A stretch of DNA of 64,000 nucleotides, taken from JAWKOK01 sp963848115 (GTDB lineage Bacteria > Chloroflexota > Anaerolineae > Caldilineales > Caldilineaceae). Shown here in pieces: positions 36,817 through 46,394 of the stretch. How positions within the stretch are numbered: position 1 is the first letter of the stretch; each line of letters begins with the position of its first letter. The notes below the pieces were generated by a model, which was given only the letters and a program-made list of their open reading frames with translations, was not told the DNA's origin and searched no databases. Location of the stretch: positions 992,001 to 1,056,000 of the forward strand of contig CAWKCP010000007.1 of the NCBI GenBank assembly GCA_963848115.1, in the 5' to 3' direction. A program made the translations under genes and the position numbers.

Positions 36817-38262
36817 ATGAATAACTTTGCAACCTATGAGACAGGCCAGTTCTACGATGAGATGTTCGAAGCGCCCGGCATCCCGCGGCCGAGCACCCGC
36901 TGGCTGGCGGAACAACTGGCCCAGTTGCCGCAGGGTGAACTGGAACGCCGGCAGGCCACCGCCGAGAAGGCGCTCTACGACATGGGCATCACCTTCAGCG
37001 TCTACGGGCATCAAGCAGGCACAGAGAAGATCTGGCCCTTTGACCTGGTACCGCGCATCATCGGCGCTCAGGAGTGGGATATCATCGAACGGGGGCTGAA
37101 GCAACGGATCACCGCCCTCAACCTGTTCATCCACGACATCTATCACGAGCAGAAGATCCTCAGGGACAATGTGATTCCGGCGCAAGTGATCGAGGAATCT
37201 CAGGGCTATCTACCTGCCTGCCGAGGCCTCAATCCGCCCAGAGATGTCTGGTGCCACATCACCGGCACAGATCTGGTACGCGATGCCGACGGCCAGATCT
37301 ATGTGCTCGAAGACAACCTGCGGTCGCCGTCAGGCGTCTCGTACGTGTTGGCGAACCGACGACTGATGAAACGTACGTTGCCTGAACTATTTGCCGCCTC
37401 CAAGATTCGCTCGGTCGATGCTTACCCGGCACATCTGCTGGAGATGCTGCACTCGATTTCGCCCCAGCAAGAGAGCCCGCCGATGGTGGCATTGCTCACG
37501 CCCGGCGTCTACAATTCGGCCTATTTTGAGCACAGCTTCCTGGCCCACGAGATGGGCGTGGAACTGGTGGAAGGGCGGGATCTGGTGATCAAGAACGGCG
37601 AAGTCTGTATGAAGACCACCCAGGGCCTGCAACGCATCGACGTGATCTACCGGCGAATCAACGATGATTTTCTCGACCCCCAAGTTTTCCGTCCCGACTC
37701 GATGTTGGGGGTTCCCGGCATCATGGAGGCTTTTCGCAACGGAAAAGTGGCGCTGGCCAATGCACCCGGCTCCGGCGTGGCCGACGACAAGGGCATCTAC
37801 CCCTATGTGCCGCAGATGATCAAGTATTACCTTGACGAAGAGATCATCATTCCCAATGTACCCACCTACCTCTGTACCGATCCGGTTCAGCGCCGCCATG
37901 TGTTGGACCATCTGGAGACCCTCGTCGTCAAGTCGGTCAACGAGGCCGGCGGCTACGGCATGTTGATCGGACCGGCCTCTACGGCGGCCGAACGCGAGGA
38001 GTTCGCCGGGAAGATCAAAGCCAACCCACGAAATTTCGTGGCCCAGCCCACGCTCGGCCTATCGCGGGTGCCGGTAATCACCGAAGACGGCCATCTCGAA
38101 GGCCGCCACGTAGACCTGCGACCCTACATTCTCTACGGCGAAGACATTCATATTCTTCCCGGCGGCTTGACCCGGGTGGCGCTGAAAAAGGGGTCGCTCG
38201 TGGTCAATTCGTCACAGGGTGGCGGCAGCAAAGATACGTGGGTTCTGGAATCGGATGCGTGA
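36817..38262 (+). CDS. Circularly permuted ATP-grasp protein (amidoligase family)
   Basis: 481 residues from ATG 36817, with GAGGAGT upstream. It matches the CP_ATPgrasp family (formerly DUF404/407): GITFSVYGHQAGTEKIWPFD near 57-76, RIIGAQEWDIIERGLKQR, the catalytic-looking VLEDNLRSPSGVSYVLANRR (about 168-187), RPDSMLGVPGIMEA, and C-terminal GGYGMLIGP, LRPYILYG and HILPGGLTRVAL with SQGGGSKDTWVL. ATP-grasp enzymes join a carboxylate, through an acyl phosphate, to an amine. This family has been predicted to make peptide bonds on unknown substrates. First gene of a five-gene operon; the alpha-E gene follows 42 bp later. The substrate is not known from sequence. Confidence 0.93.
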   Translation: MNNFATYETGQFYDEMFEAPGIPRPSTRWLAEQLAQLPQGELERRQATAEKALYDMGITFSVYGHQAGTEKIWPFDLVPRIIGAQEWDIIERGLKQRITALNLFIHDIYHEQKILRDNVIPAQVIEESQGYLPACRGLNPPRDVWCHITGTDLVRDADGQIYVLEDNLRSPSGVSYVLANRRLMKRTLPELFAASKIRSVDAYPAHLLEMLHSISPQQESPPMVALLTPGVYNSAYFEHSFLAHEMGVELVEGRDLVIKNGEVCMKTTQGLQRIDVIYRRINDDFLDPQVFRPDSMLGVPGIMEAFRNGKVALANAPGSGVADDKGIYPYVPQMIKYYLDEEIIIPNVPTYLCTDPVQRRHVLDHLETLVVKSVNEAGGYGMLIGPASTAAEREEFAGKIKANPRNFVAQPTLGLSRVPVITEDGHLEGRHVDLRPYILYGEDIHILPGGLTRVALKKGSLVVNSSQGGGSKDTWVLESDA

Positions 38263-38304
38263 ACAGCGTTTTTGTCACAGATCTTTTTTGCGAAGGAGAT
38301 TGTC

Positions 38305-39279
38305 ATGCTGAGCAGAGTTGCAGAATCCATCTTCTGGATGAGCCGTTACCTGGAGCGGGCCGAAAATACCGCTCGGTTTCTGGAGGTCAACTGGCACATG
38401 TCATTGGACCAGGCGCCCAATCAAGAGTTTCAGCAGTGGGAGCCATTGGTGCAGGCCACCGGCGATGACAAGGCATTTGCCGAACGATATGATCAGCCGA
38501 TCAAGCAGAACGTCATCCAGTTCTTGAGCCTGGATACAGAGTACCTCAATTCGATCATCTCCTGCCTGCGGGCAGCGCGAGAGAACGCCCGATCCGTGCG
38601 CGACATCATCTCCACAGAGCTGTGGGAGCAGATCAACCTGCTCCACCACGATGTCGAAGAGATCGCCCGCAACCCGGAAGATCTGAACAACAACCCCTAT
38701 GACTTCTGCCGCGAGGTCAAGTTGCGTGGCATGTTGTTGGGCGGCACAGCCAACGACACGATGAACCACACTGAGGCATGGCATTTCTACCGGCTGGGCC
38801 GTCTTCTCGAACGGGCCGACAAAACTTCGCGCATCCTTGACGTCAAATACTTCATCCTGCTGCCGGACATCAACTACGTCGGCACCGCATTCGATGATAT
38901 CCAGTGGGCCGCGCTCCTGCGCACCACCGATGCGCTCAACGCCTATCGGCAGCACTACGGGCGCATCACCCCGAGACAGATTGCCAAGTTTCTGATCCTG
39001 GGGCGCGATTTCCCGCGCAGTGTACTACACTGTCTGCTCAAGGCGGAGCACTCGGTGCACAGCATCGGGCACACTTCGCTCGACCGCTATCACAATGACG
39101 CCGAGTGGCGCCTGGGTCAACTGGTGGCCAAGCTCTCGTACACCACCGTGGATCAGATCTTCCAGCAAGGCCTCCACGAATTTACCGATGAATTGCAGAC
39201 CGAGATGAATGCAGTGGATTCGGCCATTGCCGAGACCTTTTTCGGGGCCTCAATTCAGACCCAGTCTCAGCAGCAGTAG
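38305..39279 (+). CDS. Alpha-E domain protein
   Basis: 324 residues from ATG 38305, with GAAGGAGA before it. All-helical protein with the family opening MLSRVAESIFWMSRYLERAENTARFLEV and the later HFYRLGRLLERADKTSRILDVKY and DFPRSVLHCLLKAEHSVHSIG, which carry Glu-rich helices that give the domain its name. It is always found with CP-ATP-grasp and transglutaminase genes; a scaffold or substrate-binding role has been suggested but no activity is established. The tail S-I-Q-T-Q-S-Q-Q-Q is glutamine-rich. The next gene starts 21 bp downstream. Confidence 0.92.
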   Translation: MLSRVAESIFWMSRYLERAENTARFLEVNWHMSLDQAPNQEFQQWEPLVQATGDDKAFAERYDQPIKQNVIQFLSLDTEYLNSIISCLRAARENARSVRDIISTELWEQINLLHHDVEEIARNPEDLNNNPYDFCREVKLRGMLLGGTANDTMNHTEAWHFYRLGRLLERADKTSRILDVKYFILLPDINYVGTAFDDIQWAALLRTTDALNAYRQHYGRITPRQIAKFLILGRDFPRSVLHCLLKAEHSVHSIGHTSLDRYHNDAEWRLGQLVAKLSYTTVDQIFQQGLHEFTDELQTEMNAVDSAIAETFFGASIQTQSQQQ

Positions 39280-39299
39280 AGACAGTAGCAGGAGGTACA

Positions 39300-42200
39300 A
39301 TGCCCGTCATTGTTGCAATCAATCATAAGACGCACTACCAATATGATCGCTTGGTCACGCTCTACCCCCACATATTCCGGCTGCGCCCCGCGCCCCATTG
39401 TCGTACGCCCATTCAGTCCTATTCGCTGAAAATCCGACCGGGGAATCATTTCATCAACTGGCAGCAGGACCCCTTTGGCAACTATCAGGCTCGGGTCGTC
39501 TTTCAAGAACAGGCCGATGAACTCACCATCGAAGTTGATCTGGTTGCGGACCTGACCGTCATCAATCCGTTTGAGTTCTTCATTGACGAGTCTGCCGAGA
39601 ATTTTCCCTTTGCCTATTCTGAACAGGAGAGGAAGGAGCTGGCCCCGTACCTGGAAAAGAACGAAAATGGGCCGCTGCTGAAAGCATGGATGCAGGATGT
39701 CGACCTCACCGAACAGCCGACCAACGACTTTCTGGTGGGGCTCAACCAGCAGTTATGGAAGGATATCGGCTACTCGGTGCGCATGGAGCCCGGCGTGCAG
39801 ACCTGCGAAGAGACGCTGGGCAGCGCCATCGGCTCCTGTCGTGACTCGGCCTGGCTGCTGGTGCAGATATTGCGCCAACTCGGGTTGGCGGCCCGCTTTG
39901 TCTCCGGCTATTTGGTGCAGTTGACGGCCGATATCAAGGCGCTGGATGGCCCGTCGGGGCCTGAGGCCGACTTCACCGATCTGCATGCCTGGGCCGAGGT
40001 GTACGTGCCCGGAGCCGGCTGGCTGGGCCTCGATCCCACGTCCGGTCTCTTCGCCGGTGAGGGCCATATTCCGCTGGCCTGCACGCCGGATCCGATCAGT
40101 GCAGCCCCTGTGACCGGCGCAACCGGAAAGTGCGAGGTCCTGTCGTTTGACTACGCCAATTCGGTGCAGCGTATCCACGAAGATCCTCGTGTCACCAAAC
40201 CCTACACGGACGAGCAGTGGTCGGCCATCGATGCACTGGGCTGCCAGGTGGATGAAATGCTTCAGAACGACGATGTGCGCCTGACCATGGGCGGCGAGCC
40301 CACCTTCGTCTCCATCGACGACATGGAGGCGCCTGAATGGAACAATGCCGCAGACGGTCCACACAAACGAGCGCTGGCCGGCAATCTGATCCGGCGGCTC
40401 TACGACTCGTTTGCAGAGGGTGGCGTCCGCCAATACGGCCAGGGCAAATGGTACCCCGGCGAGCAACTACCCCGCTGGCGGCTGGGCTGCTACTGGCGCA
40501 CCGACGGCGTGGCCATGTGGAACGATCCGGACCTGCTGGCAGTCGAAGAGCAAGACTACGGCTTTGGCCAAGTAGACGCGCAGCACTTTGTGGAGGCGCT
40601 GAGTGAAACACTCAATGTCGACACCGAGCACGTCAGCCCCGGCTACGAGGACGTGTTCTACTATCTCTGGGCCGAGGGCAACTTGCCGCACAATGTCGAT
40701 CCACTCAAGGCTGACCTCAAAGATTCGCTGGAGCGACGGCGGCTGGCAGCGCTATTGGAACGTGGACTGAATGAGCCTGCGGGCTATGCGCTGCCCTTGC
40801 GCTGGGAAAACCGCATCGACGGCTGGCAGAGCAGCCCTTGGCGCTTCCGCCGCGGCGTCATGATGCTCACTCCAGGCGACTCGCCCATGGGACTGCGTAT
40901 GCCCCTGGACTCCCTGCCCTGGCTCCCCGAAGGCGAGAAGGAGCAGATTGTCGAACAGGATCCCTTTGACGAGCGAACCGCGATGCCGGATTACTCCGAG
41001 ACCGTGCCGCAGAAGATCATCCCCACAAGGAACGCGCCGGTCGACACCGCGCCACCCGCCTCCCGCACCCAGACACAGAGCCCCCTGGCGCGGACGGCCC
41101 TCTGTGTTGAGCCACGTGACGGTCGACTCTACATCTTCATGCCGCCGGTGAGTCAGTTGGAGCACTATCTGCACCTGGTGGCCGCCATCGAGTACACGGC
41201 CGACATGCTCTCAATGCCTGTGGTGCTGGAGGGCTACGAGCCGCCCAACGACCCGCGTTTACAGAAGATCCTGGTCACACCTGATCCCGGCGTCATCGAG
41301 GTCAACATCCATCCGGCCAACGATTGGCAGGCACTGATTCAGAACACCGAGACACTCTACGAGGACGCGCGCCTGGCGCGGCTGGCCACAGAGAAATACA
41401 TGCTCGATGGCCGCCACACCGGCACAGGCGGCGGCAACCATGTGACGCTGGGCGGCACCACCCCGGCGGACAGCCCCTTCCTGCGTCGTCCCGATCTGCT
41501 GCGCAGCATGGTGACCTACTGGCAGCACCACCCCGGCCTCTCCTACCTCTTTTCCGGCATGTTTATTGGCCCGACCAGCCAGGCCCCCCGTGTTGACGAG
41601 GGGCGCGATGAGCAGTTGTACGAGTTGGAGATCGCATTCGATCAGCTGCCCAAGCCGGGCGAGCCGGTGCAGCCGTGGCTGGTTGACCGGGCTCTGCGCA
41701 ATCTGCTGGTCGACATCACCGGAAACACCCACCGGGCCGAATTCTGCATCGACAAGCTCTACTCGCCTGATTCGGCCGGCGGACGTCTGGGATTGGTGGA
41801 GTTTCGGGCCTTCGACATGCCTCCCCATGCGCGCATGAGCGCCACCCAGATGCTGCTGGTGCGGTCGCTGGTCTCTCGCTTCTGGCAGAAGCCCTATGCC
41901 CATAAGCTGGTACGCTGGGGCACGGAACTGCATGACCGCTTCATGTTGCCCCACTACGTCGAAGCTGACCTGAGGGAAGTGGTTGCAGACCTGCAGGAAT
42001 CCGGCTATCCGTTTCAATTGGACTGGCTGGATCCCTTTTTCGAGTTCCGTTTTCCGCGCTACGGCACAATGCAGATCGATGACATCGAGATGGAACTGCG
42101 CATGGCCATCGAGCCCTGGCATGTTCTGGGCGAAGAAGTGTCAAGCTTCGGCACCTCCCGTTATGTCGACTCATCGGTGGAGCGGGTGCAGGTCAAAGTG

Positions 42201-42662
42201 AACGGCCTCAACGGCGATCGCTATCTCATCACTTGTAACGGCAGTCGGGTGCCCCTGCGCAGCACCGGCACCGCCGGCGAGTACGTAGCCGGCGTGCGCT
42301 ATCAAGCCTGGCAGCCGCCGTCGTCGCTGCACCCGTCAATCGGCGTTCATGCACCGTTGGTATTCGATATCTTCGACACCTGGAATGGCCGTTCCATCGG
42401 CGGCTGCACCTATCACGTCTCCCATCCCGGCGGCAGAGCCCACGAGGATGTGCCGGTCAATGCCAACGTGGCAGAATCACGTCGCATCTCGCGCTTCTGG
42501 GACTACGGCCATACACCGGCAGAAGGCCCAGCCGTGCGCAGTTGGAGTCAGTCTCAGGCCACCTGGAATTTCGCGCCCGGAGGAACGGCGGGTGGTCTCA
42601 AAGAAGTTCCGCCTGAGACGATCAACCCGGAATACCCCTTCACGTTGGATCTGCGCCGATAA
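39300..42662 (+). CDS. Transglutaminase-like protease domain fused to DUF2126
   Basis: 1120 residues. The N-terminal part has the Bact_transglu_N beta domain (INHKTHYQYDRLVTLYPHIFRLRP) and a transglutaminase core with the catalytic triad Cys in GSCRDSAWLLVQ (about 180), His in DLHAWAEVYVPGAGW and Asp in LGLDPTSG. The remaining ~800 residues are DUF2126, with LTMGGEPTFVSIDD (about 330), KWYPGEQLPRWRLGCYWR, TGGGNHVTLGGTTPADSPF and GLVEFRAFDMPPHARM. DUF2126 has features resembling glutamine-synthetase/amidoligase-type folds, so this single chain could both cleave or transfer and ligate; that is inference. A 154-bp gap separates it from the next gene. Confidence 0.93.
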   Translation: MPVIVAINHKTHYQYDRLVTLYPHIFRLRPAPHCRTPIQSYSLKIRPGNHFINWQQDPFGNYQARVVFQEQADELTIEVDLVADLTVINPFEFFIDESAENFPFAYSEQERKELAPYLEKNENGPLLKAWMQDVDLTEQPTNDFLVGLNQQLWKDIGYSVRMEPGVQTCEETLGSAIGSCRDSAWLLVQILRQLGLAARFVSGYLVQLTADIKALDGPSGPEADFTDLHAWAEVYVPGAGWLGLDPTSGLFAGEGHIPLACTPDPISAAPVTGATGKCEVLSFDYANSVQRIHEDPRVTKPYTDEQWSAIDALGCQVDEMLQNDDVRLTMGGEPTFVSIDDMEAPEWNNAADGPHKRALAGNLIRRLYDSFAEGGVRQYGQGKWYPGEQLPRWRLGCYWRTDGVAMWNDPDLLAVEEQDYGFGQVDAQHFVEALSETLNVDTEHVSPGYEDVFYYLWAEGNLPHNVDPLKADLKDSLERRRLAALLERGLNEPAGYALPLRWENRIDGWQSSPWRFRRGVMMLTPGDSPMGLRMPLDSLPWLPEGEKEQIVEQDPFDERTAMPDYSETVPQKIIPTRNAPVDTAPPASRTQTQSPLARTALCVEPRDGRLYIFMPPVSQLEHYLHLVAAIEYTADMLSMPVVLEGYEPPNDPRLQKILVTPDPGVIEVNIHPANDWQALIQNTETLYEDARLARLATEKYMLDGRHTGTGGGNHVTLGGTTPADSPFLRRPDLLRSMVTYWQHHPGLSYLFSGMFIGPTSQAPRVDEGRDEQLYELEIAFDQLPKPGEPVQPWLVDRALRNLLVDITGNTHRAEFCIDKLYSPDSAGGRLGLVEFRAFDMPPHARMSATQMLLVRSLVSRFWQKPYAHKLVRWGTELHDRFMLPHYVEADLREVVADLQESGYPFQLDWLDPFFEFRFPRYGTMQIDDIEMELRMAIEPWHVLGEEVSSFGTSRYVDSSVERVQVKVNGLNGDRYLITCNGSRVPLRSTGTAGEYVAGVRYQAWQPPSSLHPSIGVHAPLVFDIFDTWNGRSIGGCTYHVSHPGGRAHEDVPVNANVAESRRISRFWDYGHTPAEGPAVRSWSQSQATWNFAPGGTAGGLKEVPPETINPEYPFTLDLRR

Positions 42663-42816
42663 GAACGATTCGTACTCTGTGCCCGAATTTCTGAAGCGAT
42701 GGGCATTCCGGCATAATGTCTTCATAACAAACCGAGCGCCATGATCAGGATAGATTCGCACACGAACGCGAATCTATCCTGAACAACGAACCCTCCGCCA
42801 AAACGACAGGACTTCA

Positions 42817-45474
42817 GTGATCCAAAGTTCGTTTGACCCAATTTTAGACGCGTATCAGCCCAGTTCCGCCACCAATGACGAAATGTGGCTGAATTCACAC
42901 TCGGTTCAGCCGCACTGGCATTCATTCATCCAATCCATCGCCGATTCCGGACCTGATGAGCTAGAGCGAATTCGGCAGGAGGTTGGCCGCCAGCTACGAG
43001 AAAATGGCGTCACCTACAACGTGCATGGCGATCCGGGCAATTCACACCGCCCCTGGGCGCTGGACATCATTCCACACATCATCAGCCAGGCTGACTGGCA
43101 GAAGATCGAAGCCGGCCTGCAGCAACGCGCAGAACTGCTGAATCTGATTCTGACTGACATGTACGGGCCACGCAGACTGATCGCAAACGGAATGCTCCCG
43201 CCTGAATTGATCTACAGACACAGCGGCTTCCTGCGCCAATGCGACGGTGTGCGCCTTCCGGGCAAGCACCAGTTGACTGTCTATGCCGCCGATCTGGCGC
43301 GCGGCCCGGACGGGAGAATGTGGGTGTTGGGTGACCGTACCCAGGCCCCCTCGGGCGCGGGGTATGCACTGGAGAACAGAACGGTGTTGGCGCGTGTGCT
43401 TGGCAGCATCATCAAAGAGAACAAGGTTGCACGCCTGTCCAACTACTTCAGAGCACTACAGGATGGTCTGGCCGATCTGGCGGTGCATCGTTCCACGGAT
43501 CCGCGTGTGGTCGTTCTTTCGCCCGGCCAGCTCAACGAGACCTACTTTGAGCATGCATACCTGGCGGGGTATCTAGGCTATTCGCTTGTGCAAGGGGACG
43601 ATCTGACTGTGCACAACGGCCGCGTCGCCCTGAAAGCGTTGGATGGTTTGCAACCGGTCGACGTCATTTTGAGGCGTGTGGACGATCTCTTCTGCGATCC
43701 GTTGGAACTGCGCGAGGATTCGAGGCTCGGCGTGGCAGGACTACTCGAGGCATCTCGCCGGCAGAATGTGGCAATTGCCGATCCGCTGGGCAGCAGCGTG
43801 CTGGAAAATCCGGGGTTGATGCCATTCATGGCCGGGCTTTCGAAACACCTACTGGGAGAAGATCTGCTGCTGCCGTCCCCAGCCACCTGGTGGTGCGGCC
43901 AGCCCAACGAACTGAGCTACGTATTGGACAACCTTGCCCGCCTGGTTATCCGCCCACTCTATCGTCAGCCCGTGGTTCGGACGGTCCACGGCCAAGAGTT
44001 GGATCAGACTCAACTGGAGACGTTGCGCCGGCGAATCATTGCCAATCCGCAACTTTACGTCGGCCAGGAGCAAGTCAGCTTCTCGACCACGCCCTCTCTG
44101 GTCAACGGCAAATTGGAGCCCCGTCATGCGGTGGTGCGCTGTTTTTCCGTCGCCGGCCGAAGCGGCTATGCCGTCATGCCGGGCGGCCTGACGCGCAGCG
44201 CCACGGTCAAGGGTGGATACATCGTCTCGAACCAGGCCGGCGGCATCAGCAAAGACACCTGGGTGCTCACCTCGACGCCACAGTCGCATACAAGCATCTG
44301 GCTGCAGCCCGACCGTATCAAGCGGGCAGTCGAAAACAGCTATCACCTGCCCAGCCGGGCGGCAGAGAACCTCTTCTGGGTCGGTCGCTACGCCGAAAGA
44401 GCCGAGGCCTCAGCCCGTCTGCTGCGTGTGATTCTGATTTACCTGGATGACGGTGAGTCGTTCGGGGCCGACGAGGAGGCCATGGCAGCGATTCTGCCGA
44501 TAATGCTGCGTGCGCTGACCCACGTGACCATGACCTATCCGGGCTTCGTGGGCGAAGAGAGCGAGTTAAGCCTGGCTCGTCCACAGGACGAGTTGCTGAC
44601 AATCGCCTTTGATGCCGACCGATCGGGCAGTCTGCCGTACGATCTGAACTCGTTGAGCCGATCCGCATACGCGGTGCGTGATCTGTGGTCTTCGGACACA
44701 TGGCGGGCCATTGAGGGGTTGCGCGGTCACTTGACTGCCATCGAGACCGTTGCTCGCCCCGATCTCCCCGCAGTAAAGCCGCGGCTAGACCATCTGATCA
44801 CCAACCTGATGGCCTTTGCCGGGCTCAATACCGAAAGCATGACCCACGAGGCCGGCTGGCTATTGCTCGACATCGGGCGCAGACTGGATCGTGCGCTGCT
44901 CAGCATTGCCCTGATCCGCGCCATGTTTGGCAGCAAGTGCCGTGAGTCCGTCGAGTACTTGCTGCTCGATGCGACCCTGCGCACCACCGAGAACGTCATC
45001 ACCTATCGTCGCCGCTATCGTTCACATTTGCAGTTGCAAACTGTTCTCGATCTGCTGCTGCTCGACACCACCAATCCACGTTCGCTGACCTACCAAATGG
45101 ACCGGCTTCAAGCACACATCGCCCTACTGCCACGCTTCAAGTCCGCCTATCGCTTGAGCGAGGAGGAGCGGCTGATATTGGAAGCCTCAACCCGCCTGCG
45201 GCTGATCGACACGGCCGACCTGTCGGCAACCAACGGTGACCGCTACACACGCCAAAATCTGGACGATTTCCTGGCTGATCTGGCCGGCCTACTCAGCCAG
45301 CTTTCGCCGATACTGACCCAGTCCTACTTCACCCATGTGCGCGTTCCGCACCAACTGCTGGCCTCGGCAAGTCTGCCGGAGCCGGTGTCTGCCGGCCAGT
45401 CACAGTCACAACAGTCACCATCACAGTCACAGAGCCAGTCTCAGACAGGCGCCCCGGCGGAGCGACGAGCATGA
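42817..45474 (+). CDS. CP-ATP-grasp / alpha-E fusion protein
   Basis: 885 residues, GTG start with GACAGGA upstream. The first ~490 residues are a second circularly permuted ATP-grasp (NVHGDPGNSHRPWALDIIPH, MWVLGDRTQAPSGAGYALENR, LREDSRLGVAGLLEA, AVMPGGLTRSATVKG, GISKDTWVLTS). The equivalent of E-D-N in the stand-alone paralogue is G-D-R here, as expected for the fused subfamily. Residues ~510-850 are an alpha-E domain (LPSRAAENLFWVGRYAERAEASARLLRV). The protein ends in a low-complexity tail of alternating Gln and Ser. Its stop overlaps the next start (ATGA). The fusion shows that the separate ATP-grasp and alpha-E proteins upstream act together. Confidence 0.93.
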   Translation: MIQSSFDPILDAYQPSSATNDEMWLNSHSVQPHWHSFIQSIADSGPDELERIRQEVGRQLRENGVTYNVHGDPGNSHRPWALDIIPHIISQADWQKIEAGLQQRAELLNLILTDMYGPRRLIANGMLPPELIYRHSGFLRQCDGVRLPGKHQLTVYAADLARGPDGRMWVLGDRTQAPSGAGYALENRTVLARVLGSIIKENKVARLSNYFRALQDGLADLAVHRSTDPRVVVLSPGQLNETYFEHAYLAGYLGYSLVQGDDLTVHNGRVALKALDGLQPVDVILRRVDDLFCDPLELREDSRLGVAGLLEASRRQNVAIADPLGSSVLENPGLMPFMAGLSKHLLGEDLLLPSPATWWCGQPNELSYVLDNLARLVIRPLYRQPVVRTVHGQELDQTQLETLRRRIIANPQLYVGQEQVSFSTTPSLVNGKLEPRHAVVRCFSVAGRSGYAVMPGGLTRSATVKGGYIVSNQAGGISKDTWVLTSTPQSHTSIWLQPDRIKRAVENSYHLPSRAAENLFWVGRYAERAEASARLLRVILIYLDDGESFGADEEAMAAILPIMLRALTHVTMTYPGFVGEESELSLARPQDELLTIAFDADRSGSLPYDLNSLSRSAYAVRDLWSSDTWRAIEGLRGHLTAIETVARPDLPAVKPRLDHLITNLMAFAGLNTESMTHEAGWLLLDIGRRLDRALLSIALIRAMFGSKCRESVEYLLLDATLRTTENVITYRRRYRSHLQLQTVLDLLLLDTTNPRSLTYQMDRLQAHIALLPRFKSAYRLSEEERLILEASTRLRLIDTADLSATNGDRYTRQNLDDFLADLAGLLSQLSPILTQSYFTHVRVPHQLLASASLPEPVSAGQSQSQQSPSQSQSQSQTGAPAERRA

Positions 45475-46394
45475 TCTACAGAATCGTCCACAGGACAGAG
45501 TACACGTACGCGGAGCCGGCCAGCCTCTGCTACAACGAAGCGCGACTGCTGCCCAGGCCGGTCACGTTGCCGCAGCTGACACAGACTTGCCGCGCTCAGA
45601 ACATCTTCATTGAGCCGGCCTACACCGACTACCGTGAGCGAACTGACTACTTTGGCAACAAAGTCACCTATTACACCATTCGCCAGCCTCACGCCCACAC
45701 AACCATCAGGGCGGTCAGCGAGGTCAACATCGACGCCAGGGCCGATAGCGGCGAAACCCTCTTGAAGCGAGACTCAGCCCGTTGCTCATGGGAAGACGTT
45801 CGCACACGCCTGCGAGTCGACAAAGCGCCGGATACCCTCGATGCCAGTCAGTTTGTGATCGACTCACCCATGGTCCCTCTCTTCCCCGCGCTGGCCGCCT
45901 ACGCCATGCCATCGTTCGCCCATGGCCGGCCCATTCTGGATGCCGTCCACGATCTGATGCAACGCATTTTTCAGGATTTGGACTTTATGCCCGGCGCCAC
46001 CAACATCGCCACGCCCTTGTCCGACGTCTTGGAAAAACGGCGCGGCGTCTGTCAGGACTATGCACATCTGATGGTCGGTTGTCTGCGCGCACAGGGATTA
46101 GCGGCGCGCTATGTCAGCGGCTATATCGAAACGTTACCGCCGCCGGGCCAGGAGAAGCTCCAGGGCAGCGACGCCTCCCACGCCTGGTGCTCAGTCTTCG
46201 TACCTGACCTGGGCTGGGTCGATTTTGATCCGACCAATAACCTCATGCCGACGAATCAGCACATATACCTCGGCTGGGGGCGTGATTTCTCGGATGTCAC
46301 ACCGCTCAAAGGTGTCTTCTTCAGCACGGGCAGCCATAGCATTCACGTCTCCGTTGACGTGACACGGTTAGAGACTGACGGCTATCAACATTAG
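45471..46394 (+). CDS. Transglutaminase-like protein
   Basis: 307 residues, ATG overlapping the previous TGA. N-terminal beta domain (MIYRIVHRTEYTYAEPASLCYNEARLLPRP), then a transglutaminase core with Cys in RRGVCQDYAHLMVGCLRAQG, His in DASHAWCSVFVPD and Asp in GWVDFDPTNN. It lacks a signal peptide, so like its partners it is cytoplasmic. Such domains can hydrolyse or transfer peptide amide bonds; with the two ATP-grasp genes it may trim or transfer the peptide product. Its 3' end overlaps by 27 bp the convergent HemA-like gene. Confidence 0.93.
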   Translation: MIYRIVHRTEYTYAEPASLCYNEARLLPRPVTLPQLTQTCRAQNIFIEPAYTDYRERTDYFGNKVTYYTIRQPHAHTTIRAVSEVNIDARADSGETLLKRDSARCSWEDVRTRLRVDKAPDTLDASQFVIDSPMVPLFPALAAYAMPSFAHGRPILDAVHDLMQRIFQDLDFMPGATNIATPLSDVLEKRRGVCQDYAHLMVGCLRAQGLAARYVSGYIETLPPPGQEKLQGSDASHAWCSVFVPDLGWVDFDPTNNLMPTNQHIYLGWGRDFSDVTPLKGVFFSTGSHSIHVSVDVTRLETDGYQH

